A stretch of 64,000 bases of DNA from Sandaracinaceae bacterium (GCA_020633075.1 JACKEI010000002.1:1364001-1428000); one strand, 5' to 3'. Counted from the first letter of the stretch, positions 53,523-63,193 are shown. Notes: generated by a model not told the origin, from the letters alone. Program-made: numbers and translations.

Positions 53523-56384
53523 ATGAGCAGAGAGCTTGATGTTGGAGTTGCGCGCGTTCCCGCCTGGGTGACCGCGCTGCCGCTGGCGTGCGCCAGCCTG
53601 ATGACCCTCCAGGGCTGCGGTCTGGACGCGAGCGGATGTGCGCAGGGGTGCGCTAGCGGCTGCGCCGAGTGCGACGCGCTCGACGGCTGCGGCTGCACCA
53701 CGGGCCCCATCCCCGGCGGCTTCGACCGCGAGCGCGAGGTGAACAACGCGATTCAGGTGCGTCTCGGGCCCAGCGGCCTGCGCTTCCTGGAGGAGAACGC
53801 TCAGAGCCTCGCGGCGTCGGCCCTCATGAGCGACGAAGACCTGCGCATCCCTATCGACCCCGCGCTGGTGCGTGTCTCGGACACCGAGGTCGTCGCGCTC
53901 TGCGCCGGCGAAGAGGCGCTGGTCTTCTCTGGCGCGGCGGGGAGCACCTCGCGCACCCTCAGCCCTGCACAGGACCAGCACCTCTGGTTCGTGACGGAGG
54001 GAGGCTCGCTGAACACTACCCTCACGGTCACGCGTACCACCGGTCCGGGGGCCCCTGTGGAGCTCCTGCGACGTGAGGGCGGCAACACGGTGTTGGCGTC
54101 ACACGTGGTGTTCGGCGACCTCCAGCTCCAGGCGGGCGTCACGTACCGCGTCACCCTCGCCAAGCCCACCGCAGCGCTGGCCACCACGGTGCACGCGTTC
54201 GGCGGGGGGCGCTGCGCGGTGGACCTCTCGCTCGGCGCGCTGGACCTGGACGCCGTCACGGGCGACCCCGACGCGCTGCGCGTGATGGTAGGCGCAGGGG
54301 CGCAGTCTCTCGACGGCAGCGGAGCACGCGCGCCGTTCCCCGTGGACTCCTACGCGACAGTGGGCGTCGTCCCGGCGGGCTGCACGGTGGACCTGGACAC
54401 GGCCGCGCCGGGAGGCGCCTCGGACACCATCGGAGTCGCGCTGCGCGCGGGCATCGCCGCCGTGCAGGAGGGTCTGCGTGCGGGCTACTCCCGTCTGGAC
54501 GTGAGCGGGCTCGAGCTCGTCGCCCCCGGCATCGAGAACAGCGACTTCACCTTCGGGGGCTGCGCCGCCTCCGGTCTGCTCAACCCCTTTCGCGGCGTCA
54601 TCGTCTCCGCCATCGAGAACCAGCTGCCGAGCGCGGCCGAGGGCTTCTCACACCTGTGTCAGCCGGCGCGCGCCAACCCGGCGAGCGCCGGTGACGTGAC
54701 TCTGTGCCCCGCCGGCAGCACCCCCAACGACGACGACATCTGCATCGAGGACGCCTCCGGCGAGTGCGTTCCGTTCTTGCTCGGTCTCGAGACCCGCCTG
54801 AGCCCTGGTCCCGGCACGGCGGCCTTCCTGCCCGGACTGCGCGCGGCCTTCGACACGCTCTTCGCGCTCGAGGGCGAAGGCACGGCGGTGAGCGACGGCT
54901 ACTCGCTGTCCATGGTGGCGGGCGCGGAGTCTCTCGAGACGTCGACCTGCATCGACCTGTCGGCTGTCACGACGCCTCCCATGCGGCCCAGCGACATCGC
55001 GCTAGCCGGGGCGCTGCGCGGCGGGGAAGACACGCACGACGTCGGCCTGGCGGTGTCGGAGCGCTTCATCAACTGGTCCCTCTTCGAGCTGTGGCGCGCC
55101 GGCTTCTTCTGCGTGGAGGTCAACAGCTCCGCCGCGCAGCAGCTGTCGACGGGGCTCTTCTCCCTGCTCATCCCGTCGCTCAAGGCGCTCACGTTCCCGG
55201 AGGGAGCGGCGTCCATGGCGGTCGCGCTCCGCCCGGCGCAGCCCCCGGTGCTGACGGTCGGCGCGGGCACTGAAGAGAGCGCGCTCATGCGCGTGTTCTT
55301 TCCGAGCCTGTCGGTGGACCTCTACGTCTTCAGCACCGAGCGCTACGTGCGCGTGCTCACGCTCACCATGGACCTCGGGGCGGACGTGAACGTGCAGGTC
55401 GCCGACGGCCGCGTGCTGCCGCTGCTGGGTCTGACGGTGGACAACGCGACGGTCACCAACGCGGGGCTGCTCCGTGAGGACGCCGAGGCCCTCGCGCGCG
55501 TGCTGCCCAACGTGCTGTCCAGCTTCGCGCCCATGTTCACGCAGGACCTCGCGCCCATCGACCCTGCAGCCCTCGCGGGCGACGCGCTGCCCATTGGCAT
55601 CTCCCTCACGCAGGACTCGCTGCGCTTGGTGACCGAGGGCAGCGGCGCTGGCGCGGAGGCGTTCTTGGGGGTGTTCGTCGACCTGGCTCAGGCCAGCCCC
55701 AGCCCGCTCGAGGACGCGGAGCCGGTGCGCGTGCGCATCACCTCCATGGACCTCGGTGATGGCGCGGCCTTCGCCCTCGAGACCTTTGGTGAAGGGCGCC
55801 TGCCGCGCATCGACGCCGCCTTCGAGGTGGACGCGGCCGACGGTTCGCCCCGCGAGTACAGCTACCGGCTGGATGGCGGCGCGTGGAGCGAGTACCGCGC
55901 GGCCTCCTACGCGGTGATCGAGGACGCGGCCCTGCTGCGCCAAGGGGAGCACGCGCTCTCCGTCCGCAGCCGCCCAGTGGGGTCCACGCGCTTCGGCAGC
56001 CTCGGGCGCGAGCGCTTCGTGGTGGACGTGACGCCGCCCATGATCGAGCTCGCGCAAGACCGCACGTCCTTCTGGGCGGTGGACACCGTCGAGGAGCAGA
56101 GCTCGCTGCAGTACCGAACGCTCTCGGCGGACGCGGGCTGGAGCGCCTGGCGCGTGGTGGGGCGCCCGGAGGTCACCTTGGACACGCCCGTCGAGGGCCT
56201 CGAGGTGCGTGACTCGAGCGGCAACGTCAGCTCCACCTACGCCGCGCTGCGCGGGCTGCCGCCTCCCGACGCGGCGGGCTGCGATGGCTGCGCGACGCAG
56301 TCCTCGCGGGCGTCGGGCGCCGGCGGCTGGCTGGCCGGTGCGCTGGTGCTGGGCGTGGTCGTGCGTCGGCGCAGGCGCCGCTGA
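53523..56384 (+). CDS. Large exported surface protein with MYXO-CTERM-type anchor
   Basis: The ATG at 53523 (after GAGGAG) gives 953 residues. The N-terminus has a hydrophobic signal (ALPLACASLMTLQGC) and a Cys-rich stretch (GCAQGCASGCAECDALDGCGC) that could make it a lipoprotein. A strand-rich body of about 800 residues follows with no clear family (LRVMVGAGAQSLDGSG, DLYVFSTERYVRVLTLTMDLG). The C-terminus is typical: CDGCATQSSRASGAGG, a hydrophobic helix and RRRRRR. This is the myxobacterial surface-sorting signal. A sigma-54-type promoter and a conserved element precede it. Confidence 0.78.
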   Translation: MSRELDVGVARVPAWVTALPLACASLMTLQGCGLDASGCAQGCASGCAECDALDGCGCTTGPIPGGFDREREVNNAIQVRLGPSGLRFLEENAQSLAASALMSDEDLRIPIDPALVRVSDTEVVALCAGEEALVFSGAAGSTSRTLSPAQDQHLWFVTEGGSLNTTLTVTRTTGPGAPVELLRREGGNTVLASHVVFGDLQLQAGVTYRVTLAKPTAALATTVHAFGGGRCAVDLSLGALDLDAVTGDPDALRVMVGAGAQSLDGSGARAPFPVDSYATVGVVPAGCTVDLDTAAPGGASDTIGVALRAGIAAVQEGLRAGYSRLDVSGLELVAPGIENSDFTFGGCAASGLLNPFRGVIVSAIENQLPSAAEGFSHLCQPARANPASAGDVTLCPAGSTPNDDDICIEDASGECVPFLLGLETRLSPGPGTAAFLPGLRAAFDTLFALEGEGTAVSDGYSLSMVAGAESLETSTCIDLSAVTTPPMRPSDIALAGALRGGEDTHDVGLAVSERFINWSLFELWRAGFFCVEVNSSAAQQLSTGLFSLLIPSLKALTFPEGAASMAVALRPAQPPVLTVGAGTEESALMRVFFPSLSVDLYVFSTERYVRVLTLTMDLGADVNVQVADGRVLPLLGLTVDNATVTNAGLLREDAEALARVLPNVLSSFAPMFTQDLAPIDPAALAGDALPIGISLTQDSLRLVTEGSGAGAEAFLGVFVDLAQASPSPLEDAEPVRVRITSMDLGDGAAFALETFGEGRLPRIDAAFEVDAADGSPREYSYRLDGGAWSEYRAASYAVIEDAALLRQGEHALSVRSRPVGSTRFGSLGRERFVVDVTPPMIELAQDRTSFWAVDTVEEQSSLQYRTLSADAGWSAWRVVGRPEVTLDTPVEGLEVRDSSGNVSSTYAALRGLPPPDAAGCDGCATQSSRASGAGGWLAGALVLGVVVRRRRRR

Positions 56385-56781
56385 CGATAGCGGGGGTGCA
56401 CCCGAGGCCCGGTGAGGGCGCGTCGACGCGTAGCGAGGTCCGCTCCTTCGGGGGCGGGCCTCTCTGTCGTTTGGAGCATGGAGCGGCGGCGCGGGATGCG
56501 CTGGGTTCGCCCCGCGCTCGCTCGAGGGCCACACGCTGCGTGCCGCGCTCGCCCCTGCTGATCTCCTTCGTGCGCACTGTACAGGCACGTGCACACCGCC
56601 GGTGGCGGCGCGACGACCGCGACACCCGGTGGCGGCGCAACGACCGCGTCTGCAGGTTCCGTGCGGCGGTCCCCCCGCAGATCGAGCGGATCCTTTGGCG
56701 CTCTCGGCGGAGCCCGCCGGGGCGCTTTCACGGCAACCCGCGCCGCCGTCCCCCGTCGCTAGCCGGGGCGGGCAGCGTTGG
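56385..56781. other. Intergenic region between convergent genes, with short repeat
   Basis: The 397 bases between the surface-protein stop and the lipoprotein stop hold no believable gene. They contain a 27-base-period repeat (56599-56648) and a weak relative of the shared TGCACA element (56571-56595). Confidence 0.55.
56599..56648. repeat. Two-copy direct repeat, 27-base period
   Basis: The 23-base unit at 56599-56621 (CCGGTGGCGGCGC, then ACGACCGCG after one variable base) recurs at 56626-56648 with a single change. It lies in a noncoding gap. Confidence 0.55.
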
Positions 56782-57459
56782 TCAGCGCAGGCTGCACGTC
56801 AGCGACCAGGACGAGAGCACCGTGTCCACCACCTCCGCCACCAGCGTCGGGTGCGTCAGCTCCGTGATGAACAGCTCGGTCACGCCGATGGGCGGCGGGA
56901 AGAGCGCACCGGTCAGGGCGCTGTCGAGGTCACTCAGATCCAGCGTTGCGCGGATGTCCAGGGCAGCCCCGTCGGCGAGGTCGATGGGCGTTGGACAGCG
57001 CAGGCGGATGGGCGGCAGCACCCCGGCTTCCACGCTCACCCGGATGCCCGCCAGACGCACCACCAGCGTGAGCGTGGGCCCTCCCTCCATGGGCGCGAGC
57101 AGCAGCGTGCTGTAGGCGCCCGGCGCGGCGGAGGTCACGCTGTCGCCGAAGCCACCCTCGAGCGCGAGCGTCCCGCCAATGGCCAAGCGTGCGGCATCCT
57201 CGGGTTCGCGGTCGCTCAGCATGTCCACGCTGGCCGTCTCGATGCGCAGCTCGACGACCTCGAGGGCGCCGCCCACGGTCACCGCGAAGGTCATGTCGAC
57301 GCTGCCACCCCTCGGACCTTGGTCACGGCCCGACATGGGCACGGCGTCACTAGCAGGTGCGCAGCCGAGCATGAGGAGCGAGCAGAGGAGGGCGCGGTGG
57401 AGAGACATCAGCGCTAACCGTTGCGAGAGTCGTGCCAGCTTCCTGTTCCGCGAACGCAT
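56782..57459 (-). CDS. Small lipoprotein of unknown function
   Basis: The ATG at 57459 shares one base with the stop of the gene upstream (TGATG) and gives 225 residues. A second ATG at 57408 gives a more usual short signal (ALLCSLLMLGC lipobox), so the true start is open. The mature part is strand-rich (TFAVTVGGALEVVELRIETASV, SVEAGVLPPIRLRCPTPIDLADG), with one cysteine pair candidate (RCPT and LTCSLR). No family is recognised. It is the last gene of the three-gene lipoprotein operon that starts near 59911. Confidence 0.7.
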   Translation of the reverse strand: MRSRNRKLARLSQRLALMSLHRALLCSLLMLGCAPASDAVPMSGRDQGPRGGSVDMTFAVTVGGALEVVELRIETASVDMLSDREPEDAARLAIGGTLALEGGFGDSVTSAAPGAYSTLLLAPMEGGPTLTLVVRLAGIRVSVEAGVLPPIRLRCPTPIDLADGAALDIRATLDLSDLDSALTGALFPPPIGVTELFITELTHPTLVAEVVDTVLSSWSLTCSLR

Positions 57460-58811
57460 CATTGGAACCCCCGCGGCGACGCGTAGCGCCACACCCCCGC
57501 CGCGCTCACGGCGAGCTGGGCGTGGTCGTCGATGGGCAGGACCACCAGCGGGTCCGCCGTGGGCAGCTGACCCGTGGGGGCGACGCTGCCTGGGAAGCTG
57601 CGCACGTCCACGAGCTCGGCGCGCGGGACCGGCACCCCCGACGCGTTGGTCCCGCCGTACACCAAGTAGATTCCGTCGGCGACCCAGGACGCACGCGCCC
57701 CCTGCCGTGCTGAGAACAGCGGCTCTGGCGAAGGCGCCGCGCGCACCGCCGGGGAGCCTGCGCCGGTCTGCAGCACCACGCGCGCGACCTGGTCGAGCAC
57801 CACGCCACCCTGCGTGCGACCGCCGATGACCAAGAGCTCACCCATGCCGTGGGGCACCACGACGGCGCCCGTCGTCGGGAGGTCGAGCGCGGCGCTGGCC
57901 ACCTCCGCCGGCGCGTCGGGGTTCAGCACGGTGAGCGCGGTCGACACGCCCCCGGCGTCTTCGCGCGCCACCCACGCGATGCGCCGCTCGTCACCCGCCA
58001 GCGTCACGTAGGCTCCCAGCCCCCCCCAGCCGCCCTGGCCCAGGTCGGGCTGCGCGGTCGCGCTCAGCACGCCTCCCGTCACGCACAGCCGCGTGAGCGC
58101 GCGAGGGGCGCTGCGGCCACCCACGATGTACGCGCAGGGCTCGCTCGCGTCGCCCGGCAGCACCGGGACCAGCAGCGCGTCGGCGCCATGGCGTGCCAGG
58201 CTGGGGTCGTTGTTGACGTGCACCTCGTCGTCGACGAAGAGCGCCTCGCTCGCCGCCACCGCGAGCAGGCCGCCGGGCAGCGAGACAAAGCGCCGACCCG
58301 CGGCAGGCGCTACCTGTTGCTCGGTGCTGCTGTCGCTGAGGGCGAGGGCCGAGACGGAACCATCGGCGTTGCCCAGCACCACGCGCTCCCCCGCGAGCGC
58401 TGCGGCCACCGGCACCGGCGCGCTGCGGGTGGCGACCGACGCGAAGCGCCCGAGGGGCGCCACGAACACGGGCGGCAGCGACTCGTCGCCCGCGCTGCTG
58501 ACGGCGAACGCGACGCTGGTGCCGCGGGCCAGCAACAGCTCTCCGTCGAGCACGTCCACGCGCAGCGTGTAGCCCGCACCGAAGGGCACGGTGGGGGTGT
58601 CGAAGGTGCCTCGAGCAAGCGACGTGCGCGCCACCGCGCGAGGCAGCGCGACCCCGTCTTGGCGGACCGCGACCAGGACGTCGGTGGCCCCCGGGAAGGG
58701 GTCTTCGTCCGGGTCGCGCGTGATCTGGAACGACACCAGCGTGAGGCTCACCCCGCACCCGACCACGAGCAGGGCGAGGCCCGCGCAGAGTGTGCGCCAC
58801 CGCAGGCTCAT
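57459..58811 (-). CDS. Lipoprotein with Kelch/beta-propeller-like repeats
   Basis: The 450-residue protein has a lipoprotein signal (LCAGLALLVVGC). The body has repeated strands with Gly-Gly turns such as AYIVGGRSAPRAL, LLVIGGRTQGGVV and IYLVYGGTNASG, as in Kelch-type propellers. An N-terminal stretch of about 90 residues is Ig-like (VLVAVRQDGVALPRAVARTS). The start overlaps the stop of the PEGA-type lipoprotein (ATGA), and the stop overlaps the start of the next lipoprotein (TGATG). It is probably an envelope component with both neighbours. Confidence 0.78.
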   Translation of the reverse strand: MSLRWRTLCAGLALLVVGCGVSLTLVSFQITRDPDEDPFPGATDVLVAVRQDGVALPRAVARTSLARGTFDTPTVPFGAGYTLRVDVLDGELLLARGTSVAFAVSSAGDESLPPVFVAPLGRFASVATRSAPVPVAAALAGERVVLGNADGSVSALALSDSSTEQQVAPAAGRRFVSLPGGLLAVAASEALFVDDEVHVNNDPSLARHGADALLVPVLPGDASEPCAYIVGGRSAPRALTRLCVTGGVLSATAQPDLGQGGWGGLGAYVTLAGDERRIAWVAREDAGGVSTALTVLNPDAPAEVASAALDLPTTGAVVVPHGMGELLVIGGRTQGGVVLDQVARVVLQTGAGSPAVRAAPSPEPLFSARQGARASWVADGIYLVYGGTNASGVPVPRAELVDVRSFPGSVAPTGQLPTADPLVVLPIDDHAQLAVSAAGVWRYASPRGFQ

Positions 58812-59911
58812 GGCGCCCCCTCCAGCTGTCCGTTGGCGCGCCAGCCGTCTGCTCCGGGCCGCAGCCCGAAGTAGGCCCCAGTGCCGGCCCCCGCGGCGGC
58901 CACCAAGGCTCCCGAGACGATGATGCGCCTGCGCCGTCTGCGCGAGTGCTCCTCGGCCAGGGCCACCTGCGCGGCCTCCCTCTCCGTGGAGAGACGCGCG
59001 GCCAGCGCGGCGGGCTCCTCGTCGACCGGCGCGCGCACGCTGACGCTGGGCTCCCTTGGAATGAACAGCCGGCAGCTGCGGCCCTCCGTCGACGAGCTCA
59101 CCTGCAGTCGCAGCGCGTGCGCGTCGTGCAGCGTCAGGAAGCGCTGCGCGTCCTCGGGAGACAGCTCGTGCAGGCGCTCCGGGTCCACCTCCAGCTGCGG
59201 CTCGACCGACGCCTCGGCGCTCAGATCACGCGCCTGCTGCCAGGGCCGATGTCCCGGCGCGACCACGCGGATGACGTGCCGCCCCGGCGCCAGCTGCACG
59301 TGACGAGCGCGGGTGGCGCTGCCGTCGACGTAGATGCGCGCGCCGGGGGCCGCGCTCCCGAGCTGCAGCGTGTGGCGCTCGCCCGACGTGACGAGCCGCG
59401 CGCGCCGCTCGATCAAGCTCGGTGGGAAGTCCGCCGCGGAGAGCTCGAAGTCCGGGTGGACGGCGTTGGCTCGCGTGAGCGCCGCGTCCGCGTCGTCGCC
59501 AGCGTTGCGTGCGTCGAACACCTGCGCCGCGCGGATCAGCGTGCGCAGCAACAACTCCTCGTCCTCTACTGGGACGATGCCGTTGTCCATGCCCGTGAGC
59601 ACCTCCTGCGCGGCGCGCTCGGCCCCCTCGAGATCCAGATCGAAGAACAGCGCCTCCACGCGCGCGAGCTCCGCCGCGAGCGGCACCTCCACCTGTTGGG
59701 GGGCCGCCAACCACGGAGCCCCCGTGGGGCTTGGGCTGCGCCGCAGCGCCCGCGCGACCTCCATCGCATAGGCCGCGTCGTCGGGCTCCACCTCGAGCAC
59801 GATGGCTGCGACTCCGGTCTGCGGCAGCACCCCGCGCGTGCTGCCGCTTCCGTGCGCGCAGCCTGCCAAAAAGGTACACACCAGGGCGAACACATGAGTG
59901 CGGGTCAACAC
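58808..59911 (-). CDS. Lipoprotein with PEGA-like domain and C-terminal membrane helix
   Basis: A GTG at 59911 gives a lipoprotein signal of usual form (LTRTHVFALVCTFLAGC); the ATG at 59947 would add 12 residues. The protein has about 367 residues. Helical repeats are in the first half. A PEGA-like module (PGARIYVDGSATRARHVQLA, GRHVIRVVAPGH) sits in the middle. An Arg cluster (RRRRRR) precedes a C-terminal hydrophobic helix (IIVSGALVAAAGAGTGAYFG). The start overlaps the divergent kinase gene head to head, so promoters for each must lie inside the other. It leads the lipoprotein operon. Confidence 0.75.
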   Translation of the reverse strand: MLTRTHVFALVCTFLAGCAHGSGSTRGVLPQTGVAAIVLEVEPDDAAYAMEVARALRRSPSPTGAPWLAAPQQVEVPLAAELARVEALFFDLDLEGAERAAQEVLTGMDNGIVPVEDEELLLRTLIRAAQVFDARNAGDDADAALTRANAVHPDFELSAADFPPSLIERRARLVTSGERHTLQLGSAAPGARIYVDGSATRARHVQLAPGRHVIRVVAPGHRPWQQARDLSAEASVEPQLEVDPERLHELSPEDAQRFLTLHDAHALRLQVSSSTEGRSCRLFIPREPSVSVRAPVDEEPAALAARLSTEREAAQVALAEEHSRRRRRRIIVSGALVAAAGAGTGAYFGLRPGADGWRANGQLEGAP

Positions 59912-61780
59912 AGCCCTGGGCGGGTGGGTCGCTACATCCTGGAGCATCGCGTCGCAAGCGGGGGCATGGGAGAGGTGTTCTCGGCGCGCGCGGTCGGAGC
60001 CGCGGGCACGTCCAAGAGAGTGTGCATCAAGCGCATCCTAGCGAGTCGGAAACTCTCGGAGGATGCCATCGCGCACTTCATCTCCGAGGCCAAGCTGTCC
60101 ATGCAGCTCTCCCATGCGAATGTCGTGCCGGTGTTCGACTTCGGCCGCGCCGAGGACGGCTACTACCTCGTCATGGAGTGGGTCGACGGGGTCGACTTCG
60201 GCGCGGTGCTCGAGGCCTGTGTGAAGGCCAAGCAACCTCTCACCGTGGCCGAGGTCAGCTACGTCGGGGCGCGGCTCGCGCACGGTCTGGCGCACGCGCA
60301 CTCGCGCAGCATCGTGCACCGCGACGTGAAGCCGGCCAACCTGCTGTTGAGCCGAGAGGGGCAGGTGCACCTCACGGACTTCGGCGTGGCCATGCTGTCC
60401 GGTGCGGATCTGCCCGCAGCCGGGACCCCAGCCTACATGGCCCCGGAGCAGCGCTTTGGCCTTGATGTGGACGCCCGCGCGGACGTCTTTGCCATGGGGG
60501 TCACCCTCTATCATCTGGCCACCTGCGAGCTCTCGCGCGACCCGGAGCGTGTGCGCGAGAACGCACCTGCGCCCTTCCGTGAGCTGCTGGCGCGCATGGT
60601 CGCGCACGATGTGGACGGCCGCCCGGCGGACATGGAAGAGGTCGCGCGTGAGCTGGAGAGGCTGGAGTCCGTGTCGGTCGCGGGAGGCGCCGAGCTGCCG
60701 CGCGTGTCACTGCAGCGCCGGGTGGCCGACCTCAGGCCCGCGGCGACGGAGGGGCCGTCCCTGGAGCTGGTGTTCCTGACCGCGGCGAGTCTGGTCATTC
60801 CCCCGGGCACGCTCACGACAGCCTCCGCCCCGAGCGACGTGCTCGAGCAGGGCCGCGTGCCGGACCCCGCGTCGACACTAGGCGAGGACGCGTCAGGTGC
60901 CGGGAGTGACGCGCGCGCGAAGGGCACCGGCTTTGGTTCGGCGGCGACGATGCCAGCGGACGGCGCGCCGCTGGACGGCGGGCGCGCGCCGGTCGCGCCC
61001 CCGGCTGCTCGCGGCGGCACCGTGGACGTGTTCACCGAGTTCCCTGCGCGCCCCGGGCATGAAGCGGGCACGGCCTCTTTGGAGAGGCCGCCGCACGAGG
61101 CGCCGCATGCGGTGGCCGGCTCGGGGCTGCGGCGCGCAGCGCGCCTGGGGATTGGCTTGGCAGCGGTCGCCATGCTCGGAGGCCTCGGCTACGAGTCTTG
61201 GGGCGCTCTCTCTGCGTCGCCCCCCGCCGCGTCCTCGCAGACCTCTACGCTGCCCGGGCCTGCCAGCGGGGCGCAGCCCGCGCCCGCGCAGCCCGTGCTG
61301 CCCGCCCCCACAGCGCCCACTCCTGCGCTCGGGAGCCTGCCCCTCGAGCCAGCGGTGGCGCCGGAGTCCCCGCGTGACTCGTCGGCCGACACACCCTCCA
61401 CTGGCAGCGCGGCCGTGAGCGCGACTGGGCCCGCCGTGGTGGCGGCGACGGCTCGCGCGCGTCCAGAGCAGGCGACACGCCACGCTGCCACTACGCCGGA
61501 GCGCCCAACGAGCAGGCCGCCTCCGGGGACCGCGGCGTCGCCTGCGGAGACCGAAGCGCCAGCGGCCGAGCCCTCGGCGCGCCTGCACGTGGGCGCGCGC
61601 CCCTGGGCCGAGGTGTACGTCGACGGAAGGCGCGTAGGGCAGACACCCATCAGCGCGCTGCCCCTGCCGCCGGGTCTTCACCACGTACGCCTGGTCAACG
61701 GGCCCCTCGACGCCCAGCGCACCATCGACGTCCGTCTCGCACCCGGCGAGACCCGCTACATCCGCGAAGACATGGAGTGA
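59894..61780 (+). CDS. Ser/Thr protein kinase with transmembrane helix and PEGA-like domain
   Basis: The ATG at 59894 gives 628 residues. The kinase domain (about 14-275) has VASGGMGEVFSAR, Lys46, HRDVKPAN (142-149), DFG and YMAPEQ, so it should be active. A Pro/Ala linker leads to a transmembrane helix (about 420-440: LGIGLAAVAMLGGLG). A long low-complexity part follows, then a C-terminal PEGA-like domain (HVGARPWAEVYVDGRRVGQT, about 565-628). The start overlaps the divergent PEGA lipoprotein gene by 18 bases. A two-hairpin terminator follows. Confidence 0.9.
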   Translation: MSAGQHSPGRVGRYILEHRVASGGMGEVFSARAVGAAGTSKRVCIKRILASRKLSEDAIAHFISEAKLSMQLSHANVVPVFDFGRAEDGYYLVMEWVDGVDFGAVLEACVKAKQPLTVAEVSYVGARLAHGLAHAHSRSIVHRDVKPANLLLSREGQVHLTDFGVAMLSGADLPAAGTPAYMAPEQRFGLDVDARADVFAMGVTLYHLATCELSRDPERVRENAPAPFRELLARMVAHDVDGRPADMEEVARELERLESVSVAGGAELPRVSLQRRVADLRPAATEGPSLELVFLTAASLVIPPGTLTTASAPSDVLEQGRVPDPASTLGEDASGAGSDARAKGTGFGSAATMPADGAPLDGGRAPVAPPAARGGTVDVFTEFPARPGHEAGTASLERPPHEAPHAVAGSGLRRAARLGIGLAAVAMLGGLGYESWGALSASPPAASSQTSTLPGPASGAQPAPAQPVLPAPTAPTPALGSLPLEPAVAPESPRDSSADTPSTGSAAVSATGPAVVAATARARPEQATRHAATTPERPTSRPPPGTAASPAETEAPAAEPSARLHVGARPWAEVYVDGRRVGQTPISALPLPPGLHHVRLVNGPLDAQRTIDVRLAPGETRYIREDME

Positions 61781-61788
61781 CGGAAAGC

Positions 61789-61836
61789 GAGAGGCGCGCC
61801 GATGGCTCGCCGCGCCTCTCATGCCCAAGTGGGCAT
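61789..61836. terminator. Tandem hairpins between convergent genes
   Basis: GAGAGGCGCG (61789-61798) pairs perfectly with CGCGCCTCTC (61811-61820). A second hairpin, ATGCCC/GGGCAT (61821-61826 and 61831-61836), follows at once. They lie between the kinase stop (61780) and the lipoprotein stop (61862) and probably end transcription both ways. Confidence 0.6.
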
Positions 61837-61861
61837 CCCCCCCATGGTCAGAGCGCCCCCT

Positions 61862-63163
61862 TCACTCTGCCGTGGCCGCGAGCTCCGCGTGCAGCAGGAT
61901 GCTCACGAACGCGTCCGCCGCGGCCGCGTCGACGCCCGCCGTGGTCAGCGCCGAGACGTCTACGCTCAGGTCCGAGAGCCCACCGCTCAAGAGCAGCGCG
62001 GTGTCCACGCTGGAACCCCCCGAGACCACGGCGTTGGCGCGCAGCGTGGTGATGGCCGACGTCGACAGCGTCACCCACGCGTCGAAGGCGGTCGCGGCGG
62101 CACCACCCAGCGACGTGGAGATGTCGGCCCGGATGGACACCAGCGCCGCGCCCCACGCGTTGGCGATGCTCTCACCTGCGGAGGCGCCGTCGGCGCGGGC
62201 CGCGTCGATGGACGCCATCAGCGTGGCGAAGGTCGCGTCGAGGTCCACGTTGCTGACGCCCGCTGCCGAGAGCTCGGCCTCCATCGCGGCCTGGACGGAG
62301 ACGGCGCGCTCCAGCTCTGCGTCCGCCACCAGCTGCGCCATGAGGGCGCCATCCAGCTGCACGCTCTCGGCCTCCGCACGCAGGGCCTCCGCACCAGCAT
62401 GCGCGCTCTCGGCCCACGCTTGCGCGGTCAGGCTCCCCGAGCTGCGCGCGTCGGCCAGCGCCTGCTCGAAGTCTGCGTGAGCCTGTGCGGTTGCCTGAGC
62501 GGTCGTCGCCGCGTCCAGCGCGATGATCTCGTCCGCCTGCGCTTCGGCGCGCGCCGAGACGTACGCGTCGAAGGCACTGCTGCTCTCGCTGCGGAGCGAG
62601 GTGGCCTGCGCGTCGATCTGGGCCTCGAGCGCGGCGCTCAGGTCCGCCAGCGTGGCCTCAGACTGGTCGCCGCTCGCGAAGGTGGCAGCCGCCTCGGCCT
62701 CCACGGTGGCGCGGATGGCCTCGAACGAGCAGTCGTCGCAGGAGCTCGACGCCGCGAGGGACACGAACACGGCGGCCTCGAGCGAGGTCTCCTCGGTGAT
62801 GGGCTCGGCGGTCATCTCGCCGTCCGCGTCCACCAGCACCACCACGGATGCGTCCGTGGCACCGTCGGTGGCCTCGATCAGCACTTGTGTGCCGGCGCGA
62901 AGCTCCACCGTGCTCTCGAGGCGGTAGCGTCGGCTGCCGTCCGTGGCGGTGGGCTCCATGTCGACCGGCTCGCGCGAGCCGTCCTCGGCGATGGCGTAGG
63001 CCTCGACGGTGGTGCTGCTGTTGTCCAGATTGGCGTCGACGCGCCCGTGCACCAGCAGCTTGGGTCCGCCGTTGGCCGCGCCATCGTCGCCACAGCCAGC
63101 AAGGCCACCCGCGAGGGAGAGAAGAATCGTAAGAGAAGAGAGTGTGCGTTGCATATGGGTCAT
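61862..63163 (-). CDS. Ala-rich helical lipoprotein, sigma-54 controlled
   Basis: The ATG at 63163 (AGGAG upstream; second ATG at 63154) gives 433 residues. The lipoprotein signal is ILLSLAGGLAGC. After a strand-rich part of 110 residues (LLVHGRVDANLDNSSTTVEA), the rest is an Ala/Ser/Glu-rich helical stretch (AEAEAAATFAS, SSAFDAYVSARAEAQADEII, AESAHAGAEALRAEAESV), probably a long helical bundle or coiled coil. A cysteine pair occurs in SSSCDDCSFEA. A near-consensus sigma-54 promoter and a conserved element precede it. The function is unknown; a surface structural part is likely. Confidence 0.8.
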   Translation of the reverse strand: MTHMQRTLSSLTILLSLAGGLAGCGDDGAANGGPKLLVHGRVDANLDNSSTTVEAYAIAEDGSREPVDMEPTATDGSRRYRLESTVELRAGTQVLIEATDGATDASVVVLVDADGEMTAEPITEETSLEAAVFVSLAASSSCDDCSFEAIRATVEAEAAATFASGDQSEATLADLSAALEAQIDAQATSLRSESSSAFDAYVSARAEAQADEIIALDAATTAQATAQAHADFEQALADARSSGSLTAQAWAESAHAGAEALRAEAESVQLDGALMAQLVADAELERAVSVQAAMEAELSAAGVSNVDLDATFATLMASIDAARADGASAGESIANAWGAALVSIRADISTSLGGAAATAFDAWVTLSTSAITTLRANAVVSGGSSVDTALLLSGGLSDLSVDVSALTTAGVDAAAADAFVSILLHAELAATAE

Positions 63164-63193
63164 GGGGTCAGTGGTCTCCTGCCCGAAGCTCAT

